This document shows, in pieces, positions 20,246 to 32,800 of a stretch of DNA of 64,000 bases. Both the position numbers and the translations under genes were made by a program. This DNA comes from Gracilaria gracilis (lineage: Eukaryota; Rhodophyta; Florideophyceae; Gracilariales; Gracilariaceae): contig JARGSG010000088.1 of assembly GCA_030374805.1 (NCBI GenBank), positions 203,881 to 267,880 on the forward strand, written 5' to 3'. Numbering within the stretch: the stretch's first letter is position 1; the number at the start of each line of letters is the position of its first letter. The notes under the pieces are model-generated. The model ran no database searches and had not been told where the DNA came from. It worked only from the letters and a program-made list of their open reading frames with translations.

Positions 20246-21784
20246 TCAGCTCGTCCGCCATGTTCGCCAATACTTGAAATGGATTGCATTATCCTTCACA
20301 CTTGTTGAAGGAGCTCGGCTTATTAGCTTCAGTTTTTCGGTCTCTTCGGATACCCAATCGCTCTTAAGCAAGCCCCCCGTATCCGCACTTTCAGGATTGA
20401 GGCACCAATAGAAGAAACCCATCTCTTTCTCAAGGACGTAATCCATGAATTTCTGCTGCCATGTTTTGTCTTTGTCTACATATACCCCACCCCACTCCCC
20501 GATTACGGTGGCTAGGCCTGTCTTTTCGGAAGCTTGGCCAAAATGATCGTCCCATACTTTTGGCATATGGTCGGCAAAGTCCGATGCTTTAAAGTAGTCC
20601 TGCATCCATACTCCGGGGCCGTAGACATGAGGGCTGAGGGCAACTTTGTTTCGCAACACTGGGGCAGGTGGGGAGTTCTCCATTGCTGCCAAGTTTTCCG
20701 CCCAAAATGGCCAGGTTTCCGTACCTCCCGCACGATTTCCCACACCCTCAACAAGAAGAAGCCAACTCGGACACTTTTCGTGAACAAGATTCCCTAGTTT
20801 TTCCGATGCCCCCTTCCAATCTTTCTTTTCTTTTGTAGAATTCCAAAGAGCATCCCATGGTTCATTGAACAGATCTGCTCCCATGACATTCCATTCGTCT
20901 TTGAAAATCTCACATATCTTTTCCCATACGTGCATCAGTCGCTCTTCTGGCACGGCATCCGAGTACCATATGCCTTTTGATTGCACCTCATGCGAATCAA
21001 GTCGATGCATATCAAGCAAGATGAGAATGTCATGATCCGCTGCCATCCGCACAATTTGTAAGACCATGTCCAAGTATGGAAGACCGGAGATCTCAGGATT
21101 CTTAAATGGAGTAATTCCCCCGGCAGGATGCATATTGGACATGATATTATCCACAGCCAAGGGTATGCGGATGGCGTTGAATTCATGTCTATCTGCAAAG
21201 TCGAATACATCTGATGCGGACACAAAGGTAATACCTCCAGGAACGTGGGTAGGTTCTTCGAGTCCATACCATGAGAAACCTTTGATCCTAAATGGCGTAT
21301 CCTTACCAACATAAAGGTAACCATTTTTGGAATACAGACCAGGAGGAATTCCCCGTTTTCTAAGTGTCGCCGTGTAGAAGCTGTCTCTTTTGAATACAAG
21401 GCCGATCCCAATGAGGACAACTAAGGCCAGCAAGATACCTATCGCCCACCTGGTGATACATGCAACGCGACTAGTCTTCTTCGCATACAAAGCTTGCGAG
21501 CCGGCTGCTGAGCTCTTTGTCCCCCATGTGTCTGTAGAAAATCGAAGGCGCTTTGTGGCCAATTCCTGTTCGCGCGGAAGAGGAACCCGAACATCACCAT
21601 TGCTATAGTCGGGAGGGATGTAGTCTGGAGCAGCCGGTGCAACAGAAGGGGGGATGAAATCAGAGTCCGCTCTTTGGGTAGTGTCCATCACCCCTCTCGC
21701 CCGCCTTCGATGGTGTCGAGTTTGTAAAGGCGAAATCGCCTCATCATCTTCATCCTGCCGGATTCTTGTATACTGGTGCGACAT
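20246..21784 (-). CDS. Membrane-anchored GH5-family glycoside hydrolase
   Basis: 512 residues, ATG at 21784. A ~110-residue acidic/basic cytosolic N-terminus leads to one hydrophobic span (residues ~112-131), a type II topology with the enzyme outside or in the secretory lumen. The domain begins FRIKGFSWYGLEEPTH and follows the GH5 plan: NAIRIPLAVDNI, ILILLDMHRLDSHE, acid/base Glu308 in GADLFNEPWDAL, HVYGP (386-390), nucleophile Glu430 in VIGEWGG, and the substrate-stacking Trp460 in GFFYWCLNPES. Both catalytic glutamates are present. GH5 members act on beta-linked glucans or mannans; a role in wall remodelling is inferred. Confidence 0.87.
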   Translation of the reverse strand: MSHQYTRIRQDEDDEAISPLQTRHHRRRARGVMDTTQRADSDFIPPSVAPAAPDYIPPDYSNGDVRVPLPREQELATKRLRFSTDTWGTKSSAAGSQALYAKKTSRVACITRWAIGILLALVVLIGIGLVFKRDSFYTATLRKRGIPPGLYSKNGYLYVGKDTPFRIKGFSWYGLEEPTHVPGGITFVSASDVFDFADRHEFNAIRIPLAVDNIMSNMHPAGGITPFKNPEISGLPYLDMVLQIVRMAADHDILILLDMHRLDSHEVQSKGIWYSDAVPEERLMHVWEKICEIFKDEWNVMGADLFNEPWDALWNSTKEKKDWKGASEKLGNLVHEKCPSWLLLVEGVGNRAGGTETWPFWAENLAAMENSPPAPVLRNKVALSPHVYGPGVWMQDYFKASDFADHMPKVWDDHFGQASEKTGLATVIGEWGGVYVDKDKTWQQKFMDYVLEKEMGFFYWCLNPESADTGGLLKSDWVSEETEKLKLISRAPSTSVKDNAIHFKYWRTWRTS

Positions 21785-23639
21785 TACGCAAAGAAATTAC
21801 CACTAGTTTAGTGGGACTGCTGCAGAATGCGAGGCTGAGCGATTAAATCGCGAATCGGGCCCGGATTACCAGAACGGACGGAAAAGCGTGTGGTCACTGA
21901 GAGCGAGAGAGAAGGACAAAGAATTCCCTGACCACAATCTGCCTACAAATACCTCCAGACCGGGACAATGCTGGTATGAGTTCGCTCCTGACGGTTGACG
22001 AAGAGATGGTCACAGATTTCCTGTAATCGTCCAGCTGCCTCTGATGATAAAAGGCTTTGCTCACGGCCGATATTGAGTCACCAGTAGGTTCTCTCGTTAG
22101 ACCATGACGGAACATGCATGCCAAGAGCAGTAACAGCCATATCTACCCTTGTAAGTTACAAGTTGTAACCTACCTTCGTATGTATCTACTGTAAAAAAAT
22201 ACTCGTGCAATTCCCTGGGTAGCTTTTCCCCTTTTTTTGTGTAACACCTCTCCACAGCAAGCGAAGTTCTCCAACTTCGCTCACAATGACTGTCTAAACA
22301 CGGGCACTTCCTTCAGAATACAATTGCTCTTCAGAGTCCGGAGTCCAGTCGATTACGGGGAAATGGACACCGTTCTAATTTTGGTACCACAGGTATGATA
22401 CAGAGGTAGTGATCGCTTCGCGAATTTCTGGTTGATATTCGTTATATATTATATCGTGATGGCTGCTAAAATCCCATATCAAGTCTTTATCGGTCAACTG
22501 TTGTGTTCACAGCAACAGGCTATAACAGATAAGGTCATTCAATCCCTGGATAGATACCTACAAACGTTTACAATATAAATTGGGAACCGGTTCGCGAGGT
22601 GATATCTTCTGGTCGTGTAGTGCTGAACCCTTGGGGATGTTCTTCCCTGACAAGACAATTTACAGTGTGGTGCCTCACTTTCGGGGTGAAAGGAAGGATA
22701 ACAGGATATTACAGAGAGCTGGCAGGTGTGGTAAACTTTCTGTGTCTCAGATGGACTCTGCATATATCATACTGTACTAGATATATCTCGACATTGCTGT
22801 AGTATACTGCTCCTTCAAGGGTGGTCCAGTGTGACTGCACCAGCAAAAGGTAGCCGATGGTTATCGGTCACCACAACACTGTCACCGCCTGTTTCGTGCT
22901 CGTATAAAAACAAGCAATTCTGAAAGATTACCTACCTTGCATAAAACCAACTCTGCAGAAGCTCTGACCATTTTCACTGGGATGTTCAGTAAAGAAGAAG
23001 AAAGCAATGGGGACAGCAAATTCGAGATCTACCGAAGGTATGTGAAGAAAGTATGCCTGACCAACAGTCGGTCTGACGTTCTTGCTCCCTTCCAAAATTT
23101 TGATCCCACTTTCACAGGACTACTACAGTACAAATGATTTCATCTTGTCGCCTGCTGAACCGCCACTCCCACGACAACAACAACAATTGGCCATATAAAT
23201 TAACGCTGCCCAACATGCAGCTGAACCTTTCCTCGGAACTTGAACAGAACTGCTCTTCTTCTTTATCATGGATTCTGTAGGTCTACACCTGAAACGTTTC
23301 ATGTAAATTCTATTATGTACAGCTTTGGATGAAGAGGTGGTACACGTACAGATGAGCTGGAAGGAGACGATGGATACCGCTACCTAAACGTTCAAACACA
23401 TCCAAATCAATATAGGAGAATTGAACTTCTCTTAACCGCATGGACGAAAGCAGTTCCCGACGAAGAATGTACAGACTGAATGACCAAAATAAAGCAAGGC
23501 CAGAATCAATATCATACTGCACTTTGGTATTCATTCTAGTAGGGCTGCCTACTTGTTCACCACTCGACCTAAAGCAGATGATATATCAATCAAGTAGGCT
23601 TTCACGCACTTTATAACGTGGAGTTATCTAAGCATGTAG
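21785..23639. other. Intergenic region, no gene recognised
   Basis: About 1.85 kb between the GH5 gene start and the SMUG1 stop. It contains only short unsupported frames. Spliced small genes like the one at 24892-25457 could escape notice here. I could not assemble one. Confidence 0.45.
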
Positions 23640-24621
23640 CTAGTTCTCCCGTTGCGATGTACCGGACTCAAGAACTTGTAGCATTTCGCTAATCTGCTTC
23701 TTGGCTTGGGGTGCCCATCCTCGATTTGCTGCCGGGGATGCTGGACTGGGATGCAATACACAATGCACGGTTAATCCTGTTCCTTCCAGCGCAATTTTGC
23801 ATCGTTTTTCCGCAAATCCTCCAATCCCACACACGGCCTGTACTTCAAGAACCTCCGCAACTTTTCTTAAGGCAATATCACATGCTTCCATAATCGTTTT
23901 CCGCTCTACTGCCTTCAACTGAACGGGTGTGCGATTGCGACCCCCACTCTCCATAAACATCAGCGGACAGTAGTTGTGAACAAAAAAAGTTTCGAAGAAG
24001 GTCGGAGCATCACCGTACTCAATCTGGGCCCATTCCCTCCACAATCTTTTTCCTGAAACCTCACTTCTAGTACACGAAAAGCCAGACACGGGCCTTTTGG
24101 CGTTCTCGAGCTGTGGGCGATTTATGCTTATGTCATTTGGCATCTTTAGAAATTCGCGGACAGCAGTTACTTCACCAAACGGAACTCCTGTTTGAGCCAT
24201 GCCCCATGGACCGGGATTCATCCCAACCAGTAGCACTTTCTTCTTTGAGTTCCCAAATTTCCGTACATACCTGCTCATTATACAGATTTAGACAGTTAGA
24301 ACATCACGCAGTCGGAAAAGTTGCCTAGACACGTAGAGATTGAACATACCATTCATGAGCGTCCCACGCGTATTCAAGAGGATTATAGACATGTGTTACG
24401 GGTTTTGCAAAAGATAGCTTCGATAGCTCATCGCTCATATCTTTCTCTGCTTCCAAAATTCGCGATGCAATATCTGCACCTCTCTTTCGCTTCGCAGAGC
24501 GAGGCTTCTCGGGCATTGCCATAGTTGAAGATGTTCCATGTGTCAATGACCTTTTTCTTGTACTTACCATTTTCGGTTTAATACGAAACAAGGAAGAAGC
24601 GAGGGCAAATGCAGGTTGCAT
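23640..24621 (-). CDS. SMUG1: SMUG1 uracil-DNA glycosylase, two exons
   Basis: Exon 1 runs from the ATG at 24621 (a second ATG at 24570) to 24350. The intron is 24271-24349 (79 bp, GTATGT...GAGCAG), and exon 2 is 23640-24270. Splicing joins THVYNPLEYAWDAHEW to YVRKFGNSKKKVLLVG without a stop, exactly where the SMUG1 fold expects it. The catalytic motif is GMNPGPWGMAQTGVPFGE with the water-activating Asn. The second motif is HPSPASPAANRGW with the catalytic His. FVHNYCPLMFM and SGRNRTP are also diagnostic. The basic N-terminal extension may hold a nuclear signal. The enzyme excises uracil and 5-hydroxymethyluracil from DNA in base-excision repair. Confidence 0.9.
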
Positions 24622-24891
24622 GAGACTCTTGTCCTGGACAACCAAAGACAAAGACAACCCTTTCCTTACGTTCCGCACTATTGGTGCTCTTTATATGCGG
24701 AACAAACGGGAGTAAAAGGTTTAACTCTTTGAGTTGAGCTCATCTGCAAGTTCGCCTATCTAAATGCCCTTGAGGCACTGCGGGACCGCGGCGTCTTCTT
24801 ATCTTCCTTGGAAAGCATCAAAGTTCAGACTCTTTGAATTTACAAGAATTTTTGTGAATGCTTACAGTGCATGCCATTCGTATCGGTTTGT

Positions 24892-25457
24892 ATGGGACTG
24901 TTTCCAGATAATCGTCTCGCGATGCAGGGACGTGCTCCTCTTCCCACGGTCCGTCAAGGTTGTTGAACTTCCAAGTCCCAAGTGCTTCCAAGTGCCTCCT
25001 GGAGCTCTCTCCGTTTTCAGCGCAAGCGATAATTCCGACGGCAAAGCCAGGCCATCCAGGTCATGAGTACGTTGTCCGAGTCATATAGTGCTGTCCAGAA
25101 TACGATTCGTTCTGATGCTGACATTCCTTTCAGGCTCTCAAACGGGCTTCAAACCCAAGTCTGTCTTAACGCAGCCATCCGCTCAGAGTTCGGTACCCAT
25201 AGTTCCAAAGCATGGTACAGTAAGTGTCAACGTTAACCTCCTGGTTTAAATAGCGACATCTTTGTTGACATCAGTTTTTATATCATTGTCCTTTCGATTA
25301 CTATTCTGAACTTAATAAGGAAACTGTTGAACAACTGCGTGAGATCTTGAGTTCGAAGGAAACGGAGTTGGAAAACCTGCGAAAGAAAACAATCGAGTAC
25401 CAAGCTCGACTGGATAGAGTTGCGTTCGTTCTCAAGTCAAGCAACAACAACAGCTGA
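24892..25457 (+). CDS. Small four-exon coiled-coil protein (124 aa), unrecognised
   Basis: Model: exons 24892-24958, 25021-25059, 25134-25219 and 25275-25457, introns of 62, 74 and 55 bp, all GT...AG. The frame stays open across all joints from the ATG at 24892 to the TGA at 25455-25457. The N-terminal half is Pro/Gln/Ser-rich and low in structure (IIPTAKPGHPGSQTGFKPKS). The last exon encodes a charged coiled coil (SELNKETVEQLREILSS then ELENLRKKTIEYQARLDRV). I do not recognise the family. Every exon is too short to stand out alone. It is divergent from SMUG1 with a 270-bp spacer. The main doubt is the exact 5' exon. Confidence 0.55.
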
Positions 25458-28297
25458 GTTCAGCTGTTACTGCTGTTTATCAGCCTAACACATTCTGTGT
25501 GAATCCACTCTGATTGTTTTGCGCAAATGGTCGATTTATTCTGAACTTGCTTCATTTGAGAAAGCATAGCATCCTGTTTTGTAGCTATAAAGGTTGCGTG
25601 TACCAGTCGCAGGAAAGGCCACACAAACAAGTCTGGCGGTTGATCTAATCTCCTTTAAGAATTAAAACCGTTTGTCTATTGATCTTGAAGTCTTTGCCTG
25701 AGGCGATCGAATTCAGTTGACGTTTAATGTAAGAACACTCTTGATTCTGTTGTGCTTGCGTATATCTCAGCCTCCCGGATTAAAGAGATATATGCCCAAG
25801 AAGGAAAAACACACGTTCTCTAAGGAGAAGCAGGAAGGGGTCGGACTTCGGTGCAGGGTAGGCCATTTTCCAGGGCAGTATATGGACAAACTGAATCACG
25901 AAGTGGAAAGTCAGTAGTCACTTCTTTATTAACTTTAACCTTTGCAAACTCCCCCTCTGGAGCAGCAGATGTTTCCGGTGCTACAAAAAAAAGCACGAGA
26001 ACTGTATGCCTCATGTCCCTACTGAACAGACGGTTGGGCCAAACGACGGTCACAATTAGTTTTCTGCCGCCTACCAAATTAGTACCAAAGCATTTGGTCG
26101 AGGTGTTTCCCACTACATACCGACGATGCTTAAAAGTTGAACGAAGAGACGAAACAAGATAGTCTTCGGGTCCGAAGTCGGACACAGCATCATGTTGCTT
26201 ATGAAGTTAGAAGCAAAACCGGTGACCTTTCGGCTGAAATAAAAGTACCACCCCCTCAATTTGTCCGGGGTCCCTTTACGTTGACCAGCCTAAAAGGTGA
26301 TGCCCTAAGAGAAACTTGTCAAGACGCTTGTGCCTAGTCGTGGACGCCAGGAAAAATCCGTTCCTAGTATTGTTAGAAAATGGCCGGTTAGAGTGTTGGC
26401 CTTTCTTCTGAGAGAGCGTTTCTTTGAGCAGAAACGTTCTCCACCAAGCCATAATTGAGCTAGTGCACTCATAAACAGAGAGAGAGAGAGCTTAAAAGGT
26501 GCATAAACTTAAACGATAAATACTAAGGGTCGTTCCATGACTTCAATAATCTGTAAATGGTTAATTCTTAATCAATTCATTTAAAGGCGTGCTATAAGTT
26601 CACGAAAAGCAAAACTGATAATTTTAAGAGCCTGTGGACGTCATTTTTCTGGGAAAGGGGCCAAACGACGCGGGTGATGACAAACACAAAAGAACGAAAC
26701 GAATGCCAGGGTACCAGCCTGAATAGGCAAAAACTTATAACGCGATAGAGAACTCAGCTGTGCAGATGCGACGCAAAGTTACTCTATTATGCTTCGAAGC
26801 ACAAGAGAAACCTGTCGCAGCACGGGTGAATACCGATTAGAAATCCAACCGCAAAGCTTACGCTCGCAGTAGGGGAAGACAAAGCCACAACAACCGCAGA
26901 AGTATCTACGTAATGCGTGCTCACTTTAAAGTGACACGCAACAGCGCTTTAGTTGTAAAGGCGGGACACCAAACCGTCTAAGGGATCGAAAAAAAAACGA
27001 AGGCATTTGATAGCAGGTCGGCACGGACTGTGCTAAAAAGTAAATTAGTTGCTAAGGGGGAGGGTTGATGACGACGAAGGGAGAGAAACAAGGGTTGACT
27101 CAAGTTGCGGGGGTCTTCGAGGGGAAATAATCTACTCGAGTTGAGTTGACGGTGACGCTTCAACTCGAGGGTTTATATAGACTTGCGCTAAAGTGCATAC
27201 TCCCGGTAACCAAATACTCTGGTTGTCCTGCCATTACATACTAGATTGTTAAGGAGAGCAGAATGCCTTACGTGAATGTGGCATATAACCCTAACCGCAA
27301 TCGATCTTATTTAAGGCCTCTCTGACCTCACGTTCACCACAGTCGCAGTAAGCCGCACGAAAGTCGTTCGCAGTTTGTCACTCCGCAGTCCCAATACCGC
27401 TGCCCTCGTCGCTGAGATTACATATGACGACACGGGATCTCAACATGCCTTGCGGTCCTCACTAATTGATGATGAAGCCGTTGAAAGTTCTCGCCAGTCC
27501 AGTGGTTTCTGTGCTAGCGCAGACTTCACGTGGCCACCGAAGTTAATGGCAGAGTTTGAAGCCATTCTTCGCAATATCGCACGCGTACCTATCCGATATC
27601 ATTCGGTGGATAATAAACCGCGCATTTTCTGTAACCGGCTGCCAACTATTTACCTCAGGGGGATTCTCTTCGGTCTTCGAACTGCCTTGCGTGTTTCTGC
27701 TTCTTCCCGCAACTCCGGGGGAGATGTAATGCTTCTCATTGAGTTGTTTAAATTTCGTGTGGCCGATTAAACACATTATTCCTCGTTACTTGTTCAGTGT
27801 TTTGTACTCTGTTGTGGTCTTTCCAAGGCCACAAAAGTAGACGGTGTATAGTGGCTGCGCGGCAGAGAATCCGGCGTTCTGTTGGTTGGTAGTAGCGACG
27901 AAGGAAGCACCGCGGTGGCTGGCGACGCGCAGCTAGGGCGCGCGGTGTCGCACAGAGGCATGTCGGTAGTGCGGAAGTACTTCCAGACGCGCGGTAGTGT
28001 GCGCTTGGTGGCGCGGCGGTTGGAGTAAGAGAAACAGCGTGGAAGCTGTTTCTTATATCTCCCGTTGAGATGTCGAAAAAAATCTTGTTGGGGGTGTCCC
28101 GTTCGTGAGAGATACCCTCTCGAATCCGCCACCACAGAGCCTATTCAATTTTCAAATCTCCAGAGGGTGCGCGCTTCAACGAAAATCTTCTGCAATTCGC
28201 ACTCAACATGACACGGGCAAAGCAACTCACCATTTCAGCCCAATTGCTACACTGCCGTTTGCGTCTGCAGCCGCTGCAGTGCAGCGGTGTATCATGC
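25458..28297. other. Long region without a recognised gene
   Basis: 2.8 kb up to the MULE insertion. It includes a short GA microsatellite near 26477 and a few unsupported frames: 25820-26185 (-), led by GTG, and 27375-27770 (+), led by TTG. No domains were recognised. It marks the change from gene-rich to repeat-rich sequence. Confidence 0.45.
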
Positions 28298-28306
28298 CCT
28301 GTCTTT
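28298..28306. repeat. Target-site duplication, left (9 bp)
   Basis: CCTGTCTTT directly abuts the left terminus of the MULE and recurs exactly at 35058-35066 on the same strand. A 9-bp duplication is the hallmark length for Mutator-like elements. Confidence 0.85.
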
Positions 28307-28508
28307 GGCCGGCGGCGAATCTACGCACCGTAGATACTGTAAAATCGCTTCCATAGAACCTCCACTTCTATGTAGAGGTTCTCAACAGAATCTCCACTTC
28401 AAAGAGGAGGTTTTCCAAATCCCCTGCGGCCATTGCCAACCCGCCAAGTTACCAGAGCACCCATTTCAAAGATCCTCACTGGCCTGGTCTTTTTCCGTGA
28501 CAAACACC
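28307..28508 (+). repeat. MULE left terminal inverted repeat
   Basis: Pairs with 34856-35057 in inverted orientation. Shared blocks include CTACGCACC, AAAATCGCTTCC, AGAGGAGGTT, AACCCGCCAAGTT and GTGACAAACACC. It contains an internal short palindrome-like pair, AACCTCCACTT / AAGAGGAGGTT. Confidence 0.9.
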
Positions 28509-28670
28509 GCTCCAGCTTCGTGGCAACTTCACTCCCGCGCTTCCCCTACTCTTTCTGTCACCAACTTTTGCTTTCACCTCTGTAGAATTTAAAAAAAGCG
28601 CGCGCTACTCTGCATGCCTCAAAGCTTGGCCAACCCTCTTCCCTGTATCACCGGTGGCCATCGGCCTGTG

Positions 28671-28901
28671 TCTCGCTCCCTTACCGGCAACTGCCGCCTT
28701 CCGTCTCACTCCCTTACCGACAGCTGCCTCTCTCCATCCCGCTCCCTCACCGGCAGCTGCCGGCCTCCGTCTTGCTTCTTTACCGGCAGCTGCCGGCCTT
28801 CATCGCGCTCACCCACCGGCAACTGCCGCCCTCTGTCGCGCTCTCTCATCCACTGTTAGCGCTCTCCGTCGCGCTTTATCACCGCCAGCTGCCACATTTT
28901 G
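28671..28901 (+). repeat. 33-bp minisatellite inside the MULE
   Basis: Seven diverged tandem copies of a 33-bp unit, for example starting TCTCGCTCCCTTACCGGCAA, each with a CGGCAGCTGCCG-type self-complementary core. The 33-bp period keeps frames open, so the apparent proline/serine-rich proteins here are probably artefacts. Confidence 0.8.
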
Positions 28902-29890
28902 TCAGGCATCCGCACCAGTTCACCTGAAAACCCCTCCGCGCGCATCACACGGCCCTTGCAGCTGCTGTAGAACAGCAGCCCCATCACACACTTTTCTTTT
29001 GCCAGCCCGCCGTGCAAATTTCATGGTCTCCGTCGCTGCCACTCAACACTCCTAGCGACACCCTTTTTTCCCGCCCGTGCTGCCGCGCACAACCCGCTGC
29101 CTAGCACATTGCACCTTTCCGCCGCTGCCGCCTTGCACACCGCCCCCTCCAGCCGCCCCCGCCTTATATACCGCCACGTTCCGCCGCCGATATCTCCAAC
29201 ACCGCAGTTTCCAGCCGCTGCCGGCCGATACATCGCAATCTCCCACTGTTGCCACCTCGTACATTTCCTGCCAGCCACTGCTGTTCGCACATCGCACTCT
29301 ATCGACGTTGCCCTCTCGTACATTTCACCCTTCACCTGCTGCCGCGAGACGTGCAGCATTCTCTCGTCGCTGCCACTCAACAACTGCCCTTACGCACATT
29401 GCCAGCCACTCGCCAGTGCCACCCGTTGGACGCTACTCACATTGATAGCCCTCCACCACTAACGCCTTCTCGACGCCACGCGTACTTTAGCCAACCGTCT
29501 CTGCCGCGCGTTGACGGCCACGCACATTGCTTGCCTTTCGCCGCTGCCGCCCGTTTACCGATGCCAGGCACATTGCTCTCTTCTCGACGCTGCTTCCCGT
29601 CGGTTGTCACTATGGATATTGGTCTCCCTTTCCCGCTGCTGGTCGCACGCCGCTAGCCGAGCACCGCGCGCATCTCACATGCTCCCAGCCGTAATTACCG
29701 GAATGCACATCGCTCACTCTGTCTCCACTACCGTACGCTATCGTCACCTCGCGCGTATCCTTCATCTTTCTTAAAGGACATTACGCTAGTACGTCGTCCA
29801 GGAAGCTCTTTCTCAAGCCTTTACCACAATCATTGGTACGTTACACTCTGTGAGGGTTTTATTCTCCGTAGAAAAGGATTGGCTACTAAC
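28902..29890. other. GC-rich, C/T-biased non-coding interior of the MULE
   Basis: No recognisable gene. The + strand is pyrimidine-rich with many CCGCTGCCG-like words, giving overlapping spurious frames in several phases. It probably is element-specific filler or captured sequence downstream of the transposase gene. Confidence 0.5.
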
Positions 29891-32800
29891 TTATGAACCA
29901 CTATCCTCTACGTTGTTTCCGTACTGATTATCAGGATGATCCACGACCGCAATTGCTCTTTCGATTGCTTGGGACGGATTTAAGGTATGGGTAGCTGCTG
30001 GAGAAGCCGTATCGAGGGGAGAAGTCGTGCGAAGTAACTGCGTTGTTGGTGTGTCTGAGCTCTGAACAGCTCCCCGTACCCGTTGGCGCTTTGAACCGCC
30101 CCTCTCGAGGAAAGAGCGCTTTCTCTTTCGGGCTCGTGCTCCTAAACCAGCGTTGGGATTGATACTGGGGGGTATGACGTTGGCGGTAGACGCCGTGTTC
30201 GGGAGATCTGGGACCTGAGATGGCGCCGGAATAAGTTGCATCGGGTTGCTTGGATATCGACCGGCGTTCAACTGACGCAATCCCTCTTCGAGGTATCGCT
30301 GGACGTTTGTGACCGCAACGCTGCCATAACTCTGTTCGAAGCCGTGCATTTGGTCGTATAGGGCTTTTCCATCGGATTAAGATGCATATCTGGAAACCTC
30401 TTGTGCTCGTTGCTGCCTCAGACTGGATATAACGTTATGAGAACCTTCGGTAAAGTCGAGATGGGTTACTGATGGCACTGGTTGGGTTGAAGCATGTCCA
30501 TACAGCGGTACCTCTTCATTGTTCCTTGATAGGTCCTCCCGTGTTCGCAGTATATCCTGGAGGGTCCAATGCTCCGTCGAGCGGCTCCAGTAGGGATGCC
30601 AGAAATCGGTGATTCGTACCATCGCTGGAAGTACGGCTCCAATTCAGGCCACTGGTTACGCACCTCCCGGAAGACTACAAAAAGGAGGGTGAGGTGGGGG
30701 CAAGGAATACTCCATGCTGTCAAGTTTTGACAGCTGCACTTGCCTGACACGGTCTCCAATGCAGATGTGCGTCTGTGCAAGTGCAACGTGTATGGTCTTC
30801 TTTGCTTGTGTTGCGGGTTTTCATCATTCTCCCCCCTTCCTAGCTATGCAAGAGAAAAGACGACGAGAGGTTGGTCGGTAGAGATCTGGAGTTCGTGGAC
30901 ATTGATGTCGTAGTTGAATGGGGTATTTTGCGATTGGAGGACTATAGCATTCGTCAAGACGTAGCGCCCGGAATATGGCAACACTTCGCTCGAGACATTT
31001 CATGATGCTATAGCTGGTATACTCTTGTACCATATTCGTGGCTGCATCCATCGACATTGGCAGGCCGGAAGAGTGGAGACGGTTTCTAAGAGCAGTGTCG
31101 CGCATAGAGGCTCTCTGTCCTGGTTCTTGCCACTGTCGCTCAGTGATGGAGAGCATGGCATTGGAGACCTCCGAGAAGGGAACGTCATTGCGGAGAATAT
31201 AGTGACGGTACCGAGAGTGGGAGGCCTGACAGTAGCCGGAGCCCTGAAAAAAGAACCTATGTGCTAGGTTCATGCCCTTGAAGCACCTCACCAACATTGA
31301 CGGATTGTCCCTGTATAAAAACTTATACCATTGCTGTATGAATGTACCGAACAGGGAAAAGTATCGTTGCTCGAAGAGAGTTCTGCGCTCTTGAAAGCGG
31401 TCCATACTGGTACTTCGTAGTAGGACATGCAGGTCCACCCCCATATCTTTCACCAGATCGTTCCTCCGTATCGTAAGGCACCAGCGTTGGACATTCGGAC
31501 CCTGGTTTTGGTTCAAATACCAGTCATCGAGTTGTATGTATGATAGAGGGAACACTTGGCGAATAGCTCCAATAAGTGCCTTGCACTGATCCACTGTTAA
31601 AGATGATGGCGAAATGCGCATACAATCTTTAAACATCTCCAATGCCCACCCAAATCTGGTACTGCTCTCGTCTCCAATGTAGCCCTTGTACACCGTCGTT
31701 TAGTTCCCATCATTATGCCGTCCATTAAAACTGATAAGAGGTAAATTGAAGCGATTTGCTATCGCTTTGCAGTCTACGGAGATACCTGGAACGATTCCAT
31801 AACGTTCATTATCCACTGACCACCGCTCCAGACACCACGCCACATACTGAAGCCCGTTCTTGCCATCAGTGCGGCAGTACACCTTGTTTCTCGGGTTCTT
31901 GGCTTGAAGGGCTATGAGGTTCTGGTACAGCCTCGAGCATTCCTTCTCTTTGGGATACTGAGTATCCGATATATATTTCAACCTCTTTCGAAACCTCTCC
32001 CTGTCTATAAGCACACCATATTTGTCCTCCATCAGCCGCAGTACCACATTGTACTGTAGATGCAACGTGTTTCGCAGATTGCTAGCTCCCCTTTCCATAT
32101 TGGGGGCAAGCTTACGGCGTAGGGCGGTGATCTGGGGAGTATGGTTATGATGAGCCTTTGCGAATTGGGGAGAGAAAACACACTCCGACTCCCCGTCATT
32201 AGACACCCGTACCCTTCGAATCTTGAAACTATAGGGCCACTTCGTGTGCTCCTCGTAAATCAAGAAGCATTTCATGTATCATCGAAGCAAAACCTTCCTC
32301 CCATCTTCATCCACTCTATATTTAGAGTCGCGGATATATACTTTGAAGCCAAAGTATTCTGAGATGTACTGAAGTTGTTGTGGGACCTCGCTGTGAGCAG
32401 TTGCATCCATTTGTTCCAAGTAAGCCACAAAACCACGGCGAATGCATTCATGAGGGGGGTACTCATCGCAAACAGGGCTGCTATACCTTGTCTGTGTAGT
32501 ACTACATGCCGTAGATTTTGTAGATTGTTCAGAACACGCATCATCTTCAACCTCCCTACCATAACCTTCGCCCCCCTCGTAATCATCCGCGGATGGACAC
32601 ACGATGGCAACTGGTGGAGGATCTTTATCTCTCCTTGCTAATTCCATTACATCGATAACTGAACTATCTTGTGAGGTTGGGTTACCACCCACCGATGCGG
32701 GTTGTGCAGCATATACTACCTCGCAATCAGGAGATCCTCCCCTACTATCATCACTTACGTAGATGATGTTATGGGTGCCCTGATGGTTGTCTTCCTGCTC

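Noticed and set aside
25820-26185. Minus-strand 121-codon frame
   Set aside because: No in-frame ATG nearby, no domain, and a possible splice-like T-run in its middle made no coherent model.
27375-27770. Plus-strand 131-codon frame
   Set aside because: Begins with TTG and has no recognisable product.
28614-29774. Serine/proline-rich ORFs in the left third of the MULE
   Set aside because: Explained by the 33-bp minisatellite and C/T bias; overlapping frames on both strands are equally open.
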